From NCBI GenBank assembly GCA_046329235.1, contig JAXLVA010000001.1, forward strand, positions 558,001 to 622,000: a DNA stretch of 64,000 nucleotides, written 5' to 3'. The translations under genes were made by a program, and so were the position numbers. Positions 33,904 through 42,671 of the stretch are shown here, piece after piece (within the stretch, counting starts at the first letter, position 1; every line of letters starts with the position of its first letter). The DNA is from JALONH01 sp046329235. Lineage in GTDB: Bacteria > Bacteroidota > Bacteroidia > Cytophagales > Cytophagaceae. The notes beneath the pieces are model-generated. The model saw only the letters and a list, made by a program, of their open reading frames with translations, was not told where the DNA came from and did no database searches.

Positions 33904-35091
33904 TTATTTCTCTAATGCAGCTACACCAGGTAAAGTTTTACCTTCGAAGTACTCTAATAGAGCACCACCACCTGTAGAAACATAAGATACATCGTTACCG
34001 AAACCTAAGTTGTTGATCGCTGCAGCTGAATCACCACCACCGATTAGGGAGTAAGCTCCACCGTTCGTAGCATCTTTTACCGCTTTAGCAATTTCAACTG
34101 TTCCGTTAGCGAAGTTAGGGAATTCGAATACACCCATTGGACCGTTCCAAAGGATCGTTTTAGAATTACGAACTACTTCAGCAAATAACTTGATAGATTC
34201 AGGTCCGATGTCTAAACCTTCCCAACCATCAGGAATTTCACCTCTTTTTACTACTTGACGATTTGCATCATTGCTGAAATCATCTGCAATAACGTTATCG
34301 ATCGGTAAGTATAATTTAACACCTTTAGCAGCTGCTTTTTCTACTAATGATTTAGCTAAATCTAATTTGTCTAATTCACAAATAGACTTACCAATGTTTC
34401 CACCTGCTGCTTTAGAGAAAGTGTAAGACATACCACCACCGATGATCAAGTTGTCAACTGTATCTAGAAGGTTTTCGATAACTAAAATCTTATCAGAGAT
34501 TTTAGAACCACCCATAACAGCTGTTCTAGGTTTTTCACCACCTTTTAATAATTTGTTAGCGTTATCTAATTCCGCTTGCATTACATAACCACAAACTTTA
34601 TCAGTGAAGAATTGTCCGATAACAGCTGTAGAAGCGTGTGCTCTGTGTGCCGTACCGAAGGCATCATTCACCCACACATCACCGTGTGCAGAAAGTTTTT
34701 TAGCGAAATCTACATTTCCTTTTTCTTCTTCAGAGTAGAAACGTAAGTTTTCTAATAATAAGATATCACCAGGTTTTAATGCTTTAGACATTTTCTCTGC
34801 TTCTTCTCCTATACAGTCAGAAGCAAATTGTACCGGCTTACCAAACATTTTAGAAAGGTAAGATACGATGTGTTTCAAAGAATATTTCTCTTCAGGACCA
34901 CCTTTGGGTCTACCTAAGTGAGACATCAACACCACAGATCCTCCATCTTTCAATATTTTGTTAACGGTAGGTAGTACCGCCTTCAAACGTGTATCGTCGG
35001 TAATCTCGAAGTTCTTATTTAAAGGCACGTTAAAATCAACGCGTGTAAGGGCTCTTTTGCCTGAAAAGTTGTAACTGTCTACTGTTTTCAT
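33904..35091 (-). CDS. pgk: Phosphoglycerate kinase
   Basis: 395 residues, single-domain layout standard. The head TRVDFNVPLNK, the SHLGRPKG loop (about 58-65), VWVNDAFGTAHRAHAS (about 139-154) and the C-terminal GGGDSAAAINN nucleotide loop are all present. Glycolytic and gluconeogenic enzyme of the cytoplasm. Between its stop and the terminator is a 60-base stretch with CTTTAAGCC and CTTTAAACTTTAAAC words that recur elsewhere. Confidence 0.98.
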   Translation of the reverse strand: MKTVDSYNFSGKRALTRVDFNVPLNKNFEITDDTRLKAVLPTVNKILKDGGSVVLMSHLGRPKGGPEEKYSLKHIVSYLSKMFGKPVQFASDCIGEEAEKMSKALKPGDILLLENLRFYSEEEKGNVDFAKKLSAHGDVWVNDAFGTAHRAHASTAVIGQFFTDKVCGYVMQAELDNANKLLKGGEKPRTAVMGGSKISDKILVIENLLDTVDNLIIGGGMSYTFSKAAGGNIGKSICELDKLDLAKSLVEKAAAKGVKLYLPIDNVIADDFSNDANRQVVKRGEIPDGWEGLDIGPESIKLFAEVVRNSKTILWNGPMGVFEFPNFANGTVEIAKAVKDATNGGAYSLIGGGDSAAAINNLGFGNDVSYVSTGGGALLEYFEGKTLPGVAALEK

Positions 35092-35141
35092 GTTCGTTTA
35101 AATTGCTTAAGAAAGGTCTAAAATAGTGAAACGTACATAAT

Positions 35142-35169
35142 AAAAAAAGTCCCGAACGGGGTCGGGACT
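35142..35169 (-). terminator. Terminator of the ferredoxin gene
   Basis: AGTCCCGA/TCGGGACT stem, loop of six, followed on the minus strand by a run of seven T. Confidence 0.9.
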
Positions 35170-35192
35170 CTTTAAAATTTATAGGGTGTAGA

Positions 35193-35540
35193 TTACTCTC
35201 CGTGTAACCAAGCTTTTTTAGCTTGTAATTCTTCTACAGTTTCCACGTTATCAGGGTCTTCTACGCAACAATCTACCGGACAAACCGCCGCACATTGAGG
35301 CTCTTCATGGAAACCTGTACATTCTGTACATTTATTAGGAACGATATAGTAGAATTCGTTGGATACTGCCTCCATAGGAGTCTTAGCATCTAATACAGAA
35401 CCGTCTTCCATTGGGATATCCTGTAAAGCAGTTCCACCGGCATAGTTCCATTCAACGCCACCTTCATAAATTGCTGTATTCGGACATTCCGGTTCGCATG
35501 CACCACAGTTGATACATTCGTCGGTAATTATAATTGCCAT
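35193..35540 (-). CDS. 2[4Fe-4S] ferredoxin (YfhL/Alvin type)
   Basis: 115 residues. The first cluster motif is CxxCxxCxxxC at C9, C12, C15 and C19 (CINCGACEPEC). The second is C71, C74, C83 and C87 (CTECTGFHEEPQCAAVC), with the eight-residue insert between the second and third cysteines typical of Alvin ferredoxins; extra cysteines at 91 and 92 follow. A 50-residue insert lies between the two motifs. It transfers electrons in the cytoplasm. It is divergent from an acyl-CoA reductase, with back-to-back promoters. Confidence 0.95.
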   Translation of the reverse strand: MAIIITDECINCGACEPECPNTAIYEGGVEWNYAGGTALQDIPMEDGSVLDAKTPMEAVSNEFYYIVPNKCTECTGFHEEPQCAAVCPVDCCVEDPDNVETVEELQAKKAWLHGE

Positions 35541-35567
35541 AGGTCGTGTATTTTATTAATTGGACTG

Positions 35568-35598
35568 CAAAATTATTTATTAATTGTATTACTGCAAA
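35568..35598 (-). promoter_or_regulatory. Bacteroidota-type promoter of the ferredoxin gene
   Basis: Minus strand TTTG (35595-35598), 19-base spacer, TAATTTTG (35568-35575): exact match at both elements. Confidence 0.7.
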
Positions 35599-35599
35599 C

Positions 35600-35607
35600 T
35601 ATATTTG
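35600..35607 (+). promoter_or_regulatory. Possible -7 box of the acyl-CoA reductase gene
   Basis: TATATTTG fits TAnnTTTG and is two bases from the -33 box of the divergent ferredoxin promoter; its own -33 is weak. Confidence 0.5.
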
Positions 35608-35633
35608 TATTTTACATGTAACAAATTTAGTCT

Positions 35634-36653
35634 ATGAAAAGTTTACGTGCTGATTTGAAAGCATTTATAGAATTAGGAGAGATTTTGAAAAGTCTGACAG
35701 ATACCACTTTATCTACCTGGTATCCTATGATTTCCAACAATAATGCTTGGTTCACACCCGCATCCGTAAAATTTGCTTTGGACGGAATTATCGAACTTTT
35801 GGATGAAAATTCATTGGAAGCCTGGGAAAAAAAATATTCTATCCCCGTAAGTTCTCCTAAGAAAGTAGGCATCATTGCCGCCGGAAATATCCCCGGAGTA
35901 GCTTTTCACGACATTTTATGTGTTATCCTTTCCGGACATGAGGCTTATGTGAAGTTGAGCTCATCCGACAAAATATTCTTACCCTTAATCTTTCAATTGA
36001 TTAAAGAAGAATATCCGGAGGTAGTTCAGAAGATTCATTGGGCGGAACAACTAAAGAATATGGATGCGTACATCGCTACCGGTAGCGATAATTCGGCACG
36101 TTATTTTGAATACTATTTTAAAAATACACCACATCTGATTCGTAAAAATAGAACATCCTTAGCGGTGTTCACCGGCAATGAATCAGCGGAAGAATTATAT
36201 ACACTAGGTAAAGATGTGTTTACTTATTTTGGATTAGGTTGTCGAAATGTATCGAAAGTGTTTTTCCCAAAAGGATTTCAAATTCCAACGTTACTAGATC
36301 AGTGGAACGACTATTTAACCATTGCTGAACACCATAAATATTTTAATAATTACGAATACAACAAAGCAGTCTTTTTAATTAATAAAGTTCCGCATTGGGA
36401 TAATGGTGCAGTGATTATCAAAGAAGATGCAGCTTTGTTTTCACCGATAGGAGTAGTGCACGTAGAGTTTTATGATCATAAAGAAAGAGTCAACGAATTC
36501 ATTCAGGATAATATTGCTTCTATACAGTGTGTGGTAAGTAATGCTGATTGGATTCAAGGTGCAAATACCGTTCAACTGGGCGAAGCACAATGCCCAAGTT
36601 TAGATGACTTCGCGGATGGTGTAGATACGATGAAGTTCTTGATTGAATTGTAA
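35634..36653 (+). CDS. LuxC-type acyl-CoA reductase
   Basis: 339 residues. Segments PKKVGIIAAGNIPGVAFHDI (about 75-94), SDNSARYFEYYF and YFGLGCRNVSKVF identify the PF05893 acyl-CoA reductase family; Cys203 (GLGC) is the predicted acyl-thioester nucleophile. It makes an aldehyde from acyl-CoA with NADPH, as LuxC does, but no other lux-type gene is near. Bacteroidota often carry this gene next to the divergent ferredoxin, from memory, with no known pathway. Confidence 0.92.
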   Translation: MKSLRADLKAFIELGEILKSLTDTTLSTWYPMISNNNAWFTPASVKFALDGIIELLDENSLEAWEKKYSIPVSSPKKVGIIAAGNIPGVAFHDILCVILSGHEAYVKLSSSDKIFLPLIFQLIKEEYPEVVQKIHWAEQLKNMDAYIATGSDNSARYFEYYFKNTPHLIRKNRTSLAVFTGNESAEELYTLGKDVFTYFGLGCRNVSKVFFPKGFQIPTLLDQWNDYLTIAEHHKYFNNYEYNKAVFLINKVPHWDNGAVIIKEDAALFSPIGVVHVEFYDHKERVNEFIQDNIASIQCVVSNADWIQGANTVQLGEAQCPSLDDFADGVDTMKFLIEL

Positions 36654-36685
36654 ATGACGGGGAATAACGTGCCGAAGAATTAATA

Positions 36686-36717
36686 AACCTTCAAGGTGTT
36701 TTAAAACCTTGAAGGTT
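36686..36717. repeat. Perfect 12-bp inverted repeat
   Basis: AACCTTCAAGGT and ACCTTGAAGGTT with an 8-base loop, 33 bases after the acyl-CoA reductase stop. No T-run follows on the plus strand, so terminator function is doubtful; each arm holds a CTTCAAGG/CCTTGAAG word. Confidence 0.75.
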
Positions 36718-36773
36718 GTAGAAGAGCACAAGAGTATCTTTTAATTATAGACTGCTTTAAGCCTTTAGCTATA

Positions 36774-36896
36774 GGCTTTCTTATTCTTTAAACTTTTCTA
36801 ACCCCGAAGGGGTGACATAATAATAGCATCACCACGCCCCATTGAAAGAACGAGCCGATTGTGGTAAGAACGTTAGGTGGATTATCAAGGGAGGTT
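36774..36896 (+). repeat. Dispersed repeat, left copy
   Basis: About 122 bases, from GGCTTTCTTATTC through CCCCGAAGGGG to GATTATCAAGGGAGGT. A second copy at 37807-37928 has about 15 differences by eye. The hairpin CCCCGAAGGGG is shared. With the inverted repeat it fills most of the 290-base gap before the next gene; the rest shows nothing. Confidence 0.9.
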
Positions 36897-36943
36897 GTTG
36901 TTAATATGGTATTTTAGTATCTTACAATAATATAATCTAGTTT

Positions 36944-37783
36944 ATGTCTGAAAGATACATGTGGCAAGATATGAGAAAATATATTTTTATCATTCTAGCT
37001 ATGACTTGTTTATTTGAAGTGTTTTCTCAAAATACTTTGGAAAGTGAATTAGTTAAAAAGATTAAAAGTTTCAAGACAGATAAACAATTGAATGATTTTT
37101 TGGTAGAGAATAAGATGATTCCAGAGTCAGAAGATTCCTCTTATTTTTTTCATGTTGGAAGAATTCAAACAGATATTTTCAAGAAAAATATTTTTAATGA
37201 TTTAGAAGAAGAAGTGATTCTTCAACTTAGAGAAAATAAAAGGTATGCAGTAAATGTCTTTTATTATAAAAATAAAAATCTAATAAAAATACCTGGTTAT
37301 ATTTTAGAAAAATCATATTCAGACCCTGGATATGGTGAACAAATTTTTACTTTCCATTTTGAGAATATTTTTATGCTTAATGACTATTCTATTGTCTGTC
37401 GTCATTATACTGAATTTAACCGAACAACGTATGAAAAATATTCTGTTTGGGATATTTGTAAGGATAGTTTGATGATTGTGTATGAATTTGAGCTTAATTC
37501 TTCAACTTACTCTGGAATTCTTACTTATGATTATAGCACAATAGGTAATTATGGATTTGTTACTTTGAATAATGAATACCCAAAAGTTTTAAATATTAAC
37601 AAGAAAATAAAAAATATAAATAATGCTCAAAGAAATGATGAGAGTGAACTTGTATCGGGAATAATAACGGAAATAAATACTCAGAAAACAGTTTATTTTG
37701 GTAAAGATAATAAAGGCTGGAAGGTGGTAAGGATTGATGAAAATTTAAATAGTAAAGTTATATATATAGATAATGAACAGTGA
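36944..37783 (+). CDS. Secreted protein bracketed by repeats, function unknown
   Basis: 279 residues from the first ATG; a signal peptide begins better at the second one (36971: MRKYIFIILAMTCLF, ending VFSQN). The mature protein is AT-rich in code, Lys/Asn/Ile/Tyr-heavy and has no motif that I recognise; strands such as YGEQIFTFHFENIFML suggest a beta-rich fold. The gene is the only one between two copies of a roughly 122-bp repeat, and its codon use is poorer in G and C than that of the core genes. It could be a horizontally acquired single-gene cassette. Confidence 0.72.
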   Translation: MSERYMWQDMRKYIFIILAMTCLFEVFSQNTLESELVKKIKSFKTDKQLNDFLVENKMIPESEDSSYFFHVGRIQTDIFKKNIFNDLEEEVILQLRENKRYAVNVFYYKNKNLIKIPGYILEKSYSDPGYGEQIFTFHFENIFMLNDYSIVCRHYTEFNRTTYEKYSVWDICKDSLMIVYEFELNSSTYSGILTYDYSTIGNYGFVTLNNEYPKVLNINKKIKNINNAQRNDESELVSGIITEINTQKTVYFGKDNKGWKVVRIDENLNSKVIYIDNEQ

Positions 37784-37806
37784 AAATATTAAACTAGTAT
37801 AAATTG

Positions 37807-37928
37807 GGCTTTCTTGCTCTTTAAACTTTTTCAACCCCGAAGGGGTGACATAATAATTGCATCACCACACCCTATTGAAAGTACAAGCCGATGCTGGTAA
37901 GAACATTAGGTGGATTATCAAGGGAGGT
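37807..37928 (+). repeat. Dispersed repeat, right copy
   Basis: Second copy of the roughly 122-base repeat, same orientation as the one at 36774-36896, with CCCCGAAGGGG, the TGACATAATAATTGC word and GGTGGATTATCAAGGGAGG. The gap to the next gene (37929-37984) shows nothing else. Confidence 0.9.
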
Positions 37929-37984
37929 AGGAAAGGAGCGGGATTAAGTAGTCGAAGACTACTAGAAACAGATACATTTATTAT

Positions 37985-38581
37985 ATGAGTTGTCTTAAAA
38001 TATTATTTTTTTTATCAACTACTCTAGTTTTTCTGCTGGGTTGTACTAGTTATGATATCATAGTGAAGCGAGATGGTTCGGCTCATGTAACTATAGTAAT
38101 GGATGGAACTCCCGCCGCACCAACTCCTAGTGATGATGGATTCAATGATAATGATTCGTTGTCTTTTAACAATTTTAAACCGATCGTTTATAATTTTTAC
38201 CAATCAAGTCTTATTAAGAATCTTAAGATAGACACGACAAAAAATGAGAGAATTACAATTGTTTTTGATATTGATAAAATAGACTCACTAGGGAAATATC
38301 TTTCGCCCTTGATTCCTTATCCTGTGATTTTTAAATTAACCAATAATCGATTATTTATTATAGGAAGTGATGGTAAGTCAGATCCAGAGGATGATATAGG
38401 AGGCTATACAAATTTATTGACTTTTAAAATGAATTTGAAATTTGAAAAAACTATAAAATCTATTAAGACTGAAAATTCTTATATAAAGCGGTTAGATAAT
38501 AACACTATTCAAATAGAATCGAGCATTGGTGAAATGAATTATTCGGTTAAATTGAATCAACTAATAGTGGAGCTGGAGTGA
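37985..38581 (+). CDS. Small lipoprotein, function unknown
   Basis: 198 residues with lipobox LLGC (residues 17-20). The mature part begins TSYDIIVKRDGSAHVTIVMDG, typical of a beta-sandwich, then has an Asp-rich turn (SDDGFNDNDS) and further beta-like strands to the end. No motif for a named family is seen. The next gene starts four bases after its stop, so the two are cotranscribed and may act together at the outer membrane. Confidence 0.72.
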   Translation: MSCLKILFFLSTTLVFLLGCTSYDIIVKRDGSAHVTIVMDGTPAAPTPSDDGFNDNDSLSFNNFKPIVYNFYQSSLIKNLKIDTTKNERITIVFDIDKIDSLGKYLSPLIPYPVIFKLTNNRLFIIGSDGKSDPEDDIGGYTNLLTFKMNLKFEKTIKSIKTENSYIKRLDNNTIQIESSIGEMNYSVKLNQLIVELE

Positions 38582-38584
38582 TCA

Positions 38585-39106
38585 ATGAAAAAATATATTA
38601 AAGCTATTTTACTCTCTTTTTCATGCTTCACTGCTTTTTCTCAACAGGGCAGTAGTCCTATTAATTCATTTGAAATTATTTATCAAAAATCAAATCCTAC
38701 GCTGATATATAGTTATGATAGTATTCATCAAATACACGACTACTCAAATAATTGGGATTTAGATGATGATAGCATAAAAGATGAGGTATCATTTATTGGG
38801 ACAGGAGGGACACATTTGTATTTTTATTTAAGAGTAAAATTGAGTTCGGAAAAGAAATCAAGAGAGTTTGATTTTATCCAATCTGATATGCCCATACTTA
38901 CTTCTATAGATACATTAAATTTCGAAAAAGATAAGATAGGGTTTGTAGTTGCTCATCTTGGGAGTAGTAGCTCTCCATCTATTATTGTTCGTTTAGATGA
39001 GAGTAGTTTTAGAATTAATGAAAAGGTATTAGCTAAGAAGAAAGTATATACCAAGAACATGGTGCTTAGTTTTAAAAAAGGGAAGATAATATATAATAGC
39101 TTTTAA
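38585..39106 (+). CDS. Secreted protein, function unknown
   Basis: 173 residues. A signal peptide ends near residue 19 (FTAFSQ). The mature part has a DLDDDSIKDEVSFIGTGG segment that resembles the calcium-binding-like DxDxDxxxDE loop of VCBS/FG-GAP repeats, followed by strands (LYFYLRVKL, PSIIVRLDESSF). That loop is the only recognisable element. It follows the lipoprotein gene directly. Confidence 0.7.
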   Translation: MKKYIKAILLSFSCFTAFSQQGSSPINSFEIIYQKSNPTLIYSYDSIHQIHDYSNNWDLDDDSIKDEVSFIGTGGTHLYFYLRVKLSSEKKSREFDFIQSDMPILTSIDTLNFEKDKIGFVVAHLGSSSSPSIIVRLDESSFRINEKVLAKKKVYTKNMVLSFKKGKIIYNSF

Positions 39107-39182
39107 ATAGAGCTTTATAGATTCATTTTTTTAATCCTCTACATTATTGTATTTTGTACTTAATCCAATATCATCTTCTCCC

Positions 39183-40364
39183 ATGCGCTATATTTTACCT
39201 GTCATAGTACTTTCTCAATTCCTTTGCACCTCGCTTTGGTTTGCAGGGAATGCAGTAGTGCTTGATATTGTAAATGCGCATCAATTAGACGAACATTTTT
39301 TAGCACATCTTACCAGTGCTATTCAATTTGGATTTATCTCCGGTACATTTGTCTTTGCACTTCTTTCTATCTCCGATAAATATTCTCCTTCGTTGGTGTT
39401 TTTTGTGAGTGCTATATTGGCTGCTTTATTTAATCTTGGAATTACTTTCGATAGCATTGACGCAACGCAGATTATTTTATTTCGATTTTTAACCGGATTC
39501 TTTTTGGCAGGTATTTATCCGGTGGGGATGAAAATTGCATCGGATTATTATCAATCGGGATTAGGTAAGTCGTTAGGGTTTTTAGTTGGAGCGTTGGTGT
39601 TAGGAACTGCTTTTCCTCATTTATTAAAAGATAGTTTGATTGGCTTTCCTTGGCAATATATTTTATACTCCACCTCATTCTTGTCTATAATAGGAGGGCT
39701 TGCCATCTTTTTATTAGTGCCTAATGGACCTTATCGAAAACTGGGACAAAAAATCCAACTCACTGAGTTTATGACCGGTTTTAAAAATCCTGCCTTTAGA
39801 GCCGCTGCTTTTGGCTACTTCGGACACATGTGGGAACTATATACTTTCTGGGCTTTTGTTCCAGCCATTTTGTATGTACATAAGGCTCATTCAGGAGTAG
39901 ATATTTCTGTATCATTTTGGTCCTTTCTCATCATCGCCTCCGGTAGTATTGCCTGTGTGATGAGTGGAATTTTGTCTCAATATTTAGGAGCTAAAAAAGT
40001 AGCGACTTGGGCGCTATTCTTATCTTTTATATGTTGTGTTACTTCCCCCTTGTTTTTATTGACAGATTCTACCACACTATTGCTTGTCTTTTTATTTATA
40101 TGGGGATTGGTCGTCATTGCTGACTCTCCTTTGTTTTCGACATTAGTAGCACAATCAGCACCGGAAGAATCAAGAGGTACTTCGCTTACCATTGTTAATT
40201 GTATCGGATTTGCTATCACTATTGTGAGTATTCAATTCATTAATTTGTTAATGGATTATATCATACAATATCCGTCTTACCATGAAGTAGGTCCTCAATA
40301 CATTTATGTGGTATTAGGAATGGGTCCTGCTATAGGGTTGGTTGGCTTGTTGCGAAAACAATGA
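39183..40364 (+). CDS. MFS transporter
   Basis: 393 residues from the ATG at 39183 (the frame opens at a TTG at 39147, unlikely). About twelve membrane segments are visible. After the second helix is a short loop, and the fourth/fifth helix region has the FRFLTGFFLAGIYPVGMKIA pattern of sugar or drug MFS proteins. A charged central loop separates the halves (about 195-215). Substrate cannot be read. No regulator is adjacent. Confidence 0.88.
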   Translation: MRYILPVIVLSQFLCTSLWFAGNAVVLDIVNAHQLDEHFLAHLTSAIQFGFISGTFVFALLSISDKYSPSLVFFVSAILAALFNLGITFDSIDATQIILFRFLTGFFLAGIYPVGMKIASDYYQSGLGKSLGFLVGALVLGTAFPHLLKDSLIGFPWQYILYSTSFLSIIGGLAIFLLVPNGPYRKLGQKIQLTEFMTGFKNPAFRAAAFGYFGHMWELYTFWAFVPAILYVHKAHSGVDISVSFWSFLIIASGSIACVMSGILSQYLGAKKVATWALFLSFICCVTSPLFLLTDSTTLLLVFLFIWGLVVIADSPLFSTLVAQSAPEESRGTSLTIVNCIGFAITIVSIQFINLLMDYIIQYPSYHEVGPQYIYVVLGMGPAIGLVGLLRKQ

Positions 40365-40498
40365 AGATATATTGATTGTTAAATTGGCCACTTTTGTTTT
40401 TTAAATAGAAAATTAATGTATATTTAGACCATTGTATCCGCCCAATAATGGGGCAAACTCTTTTTAATATTTTAAAGTTTCTAATATTTTAGTTATAA

Positions 40499-42142
40499 AT
40501 GAACCTAATTCAAGTTTTATTACTGTCTATCGATGGTAAAGAAAAAATAACAGATAGTTTTATTAGTAAGAAACTGACGTTTAATCAAACAGAATCTTAT
40601 TCAGTTGGTTTTGATACTATCGTTCATGATAGTCTTCAGATGAATCAGTTTGTTGTGTGTAACAATAAGAAAGAAACACCTAATGGGGCTGCTATTTTTT
40701 TTCATTATGATTTCCCTAAAGAAGTAGTGCTTCAGATAGCCAAAGAATTAAGAGCTACAAATACATTGTGGGCGCGCTTTAATCATTCGTTAGATTCAGG
40801 TGAGTTAATAGTTTTTGAAGGACAGGATCTGGTTTTAAAAATTAATGGAAATCTCCCACCTGTTGGTTATGAAGTTGCAACAACAGAAGATAAATACAGT
40901 AAGTATTTTGATATTCGAAGTTGGATTGATTATTGGTCGAAAAAGTGGATGGGAGTGGAGGTGTATTCACTTTTAGAAGAGAATAATGCAGAATCGTTGT
41001 TTTTAAAACAAGCAACAATTGAGAGACCAATTCAAGAACTGCAACAGGAAATTAAAAATATCTTGTTGCAAGATGAACAAACGAATGAGAGACTTGGTGA
41101 AGAAGCTAGGACATTTATTAAAGATAGATTAAATACTCCTCAGGCTTTTGAAGCGAGTAAAGGAGATGCTGTTATTTATCAGTTTTTACAACCAGGCTAT
41201 TCAGTTCCTGTAAGTTTAGAAGGCCCATATATCCAAGCGAATAGATATCCGTATATGAAGACATTCGCTGAGTTGTTGGTAACCGGAACAGATGAACAGT
41301 TACAGGAATTTATTACATCATTATTTTATGATAGCAAAACATACAAATCAATATTGGCTTGTATGTTGCCCTTAGGTTTGTTTCATCCACATAATGGAGT
41401 TAGGGCTGCAGCTTTGGCTTATCTAGTTATTCGTTTGCCCGAAATACGCACCATAGGATTTTTTGATGTTTGGAAACGTGATTATCTAAAATCAATTCCT
41501 GATTTTAAGGATATACGCTCATTTAATTATCAACTGCTTGAACCTGAACATTTGTATCTTACTACCTTTTTAAGACTTAAATATAGTGAGACTGCTATCC
41601 CAAATGCAGATAGCGTAATAACATTAAGTGATTCGGATCAAATAAAAATAGTAGATGAAGATTTAATTCGTTTGTTTAAAGAGGTTAAACTTGTGAATGC
41701 TATAGGGATTATTAAAGCAGAGATGAACCAGCTGTATAGAATTAAATATAATATTCCTTCTATCAGAAAATTAACGATAAGTTCTTGTGGTCTTATTATG
41801 GTGCCTCAATATATGAATGAATTAAAACATCTTGAGGCATTAGATTTATCAAACAATCCATTAGATTATCTTTTAAAACCCAACTTGCCTCAGGTTCGAG
41901 TGTTGAACTTAGCACATACTAAAGTAAATGAAATGACTGTTAAAACTATACCTAATATTCAGGAGATTATTTTGTCAGATGAAACGCATCTAACAGCTTT
42001 TCGATTAACAGATATTAATTTATTGCCAAAAAATTTCAAGTATGTAATAGTAAATTCGGAAGGGAAAAGAAAAGAATTTGATATTAAAAAGGCAGTGTTT
42101 GTAGAGTCGGATAATAAGAAATCATTTTGGAAAATTTGGTAA
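40499..42142 (+). CDS. Leucine-rich-repeat protein, function unknown
   Basis: 547 residues, no signal peptide or membrane helix, so cytoplasmic. The C-terminal part (about 420-490) holds at least two or three leucine-rich repeats: IRKLTISSCGLIMVPQYM, LKHLEALDLSNNPL, PQVRVLNLAHTKV. The N-terminal 400 residues match no family I know; a helical HEAT-like stretch around 255-330 (ALAYLVIRLPEIRTIG) is possible. It is 48 bases upstream of a Spo0M/arrestin-like gene. Bacterial LRR proteins usually mediate protein contacts, so a scaffold or immunity-type role is inference only. Confidence 0.75.
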   Translation: MNLIQVLLLSIDGKEKITDSFISKKLTFNQTESYSVGFDTIVHDSLQMNQFVVCNNKKETPNGAAIFFHYDFPKEVVLQIAKELRATNTLWARFNHSLDSGELIVFEGQDLVLKINGNLPPVGYEVATTEDKYSKYFDIRSWIDYWSKKWMGVEVYSLLEENNAESLFLKQATIERPIQELQQEIKNILLQDEQTNERLGEEARTFIKDRLNTPQAFEASKGDAVIYQFLQPGYSVPVSLEGPYIQANRYPYMKTFAELLVTGTDEQLQEFITSLFYDSKTYKSILACMLPLGLFHPHNGVRAAALAYLVIRLPEIRTIGFFDVWKRDYLKSIPDFKDIRSFNYQLLEPEHLYLTTFLRLKYSETAIPNADSVITLSDSDQIKIVDEDLIRLFKEVKLVNAIGIIKAEMNQLYRIKYNIPSIRKLTISSCGLIMVPQYMNELKHLEALDLSNNPLDYLLKPNLPQVRVLNLAHTKVNEMTVKTIPNIQEIILSDETHLTAFRLTDINLLPKNFKYVIVNSEGKRKEFDIKKAVFVESDNKKSFWKIW

Positions 42143-42189
42143 TTGAATACAATTATAATTTATATTTTAACTTTTAATAAACACAAATT

Positions 42190-42654
42190 ATGGGATTATT
42201 TGACAAACTAAAGGGAGCCGTAAATGCTATCACAGGAGGATCCGCCGCTGTAACATTAAATTTACATAGCACTACTATTAATAAAGGAAGTGAATTTTAT
42301 TTTACAGTTGATGTAAAAGTAAAAGATCAGTCAATTACTGTAAACTCTATTTATTTCAGAGTTTGGGCTACAGAAACGGTTAAAGTGATTCATAATGAGG
42401 TGGTGAATGGTAATTCTCAATCTAAAGAGAAAGTTGAGACTCGTAGAATCCATGAGTTTGTAGAAAATATTAGTGGTTCACAAGTCTTAGATGCGAATCA
42501 AACATATTCGTTTAACGGACAGTTTACTATTCCTGCAGGTTGCGAATCAACATTTAATGTTCATCCTAGAAAGGTATCTTGGGAAGCTGATGCAGGTTTA
42601 GATATGAAAGGTAATGACCCGGATTCTAAAAACATTGAAATAATAGTTCAATAG
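42190..42654 (+). CDS. Spo0M/arrestin-like protein
   Basis: 154 residues. Starts MGLFDKLKGAVNAITGGSAAVTLNL, then has the beta-sandwich pattern of the Spo0M/arrestin-N superfamily: NKGSEFYFTVDVKVKD, INSIYFRVWATE-like strand pairs, and SFNGQFTIPAG. No signal peptide. Spo0M in Bacillus is linked to sporulation control and the fold is a protein-binding scaffold. The pairing with a LRR protein suggests a shared protein-interaction job. Confidence 0.8.
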   Translation: MGLFDKLKGAVNAITGGSAAVTLNLHSTTINKGSEFYFTVDVKVKDQSITVNSIYFRVWATETVKVIHNEVVNGNSQSKEKVETRRIHEFVENISGSQVLDANQTYSFNGQFTIPAGCESTFNVHPRKVSWEADAGLDMKGNDPDSKNIEIIVQ

Positions 42655-42671
42655 TTGTTTTACTATGCCTT

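Noticed and set aside
36774..36896. Insertion sequence with terminal inverted repeats
   Set aside because: No transposase, and the two copies are direct, not inverted; only a short repeat is shown.
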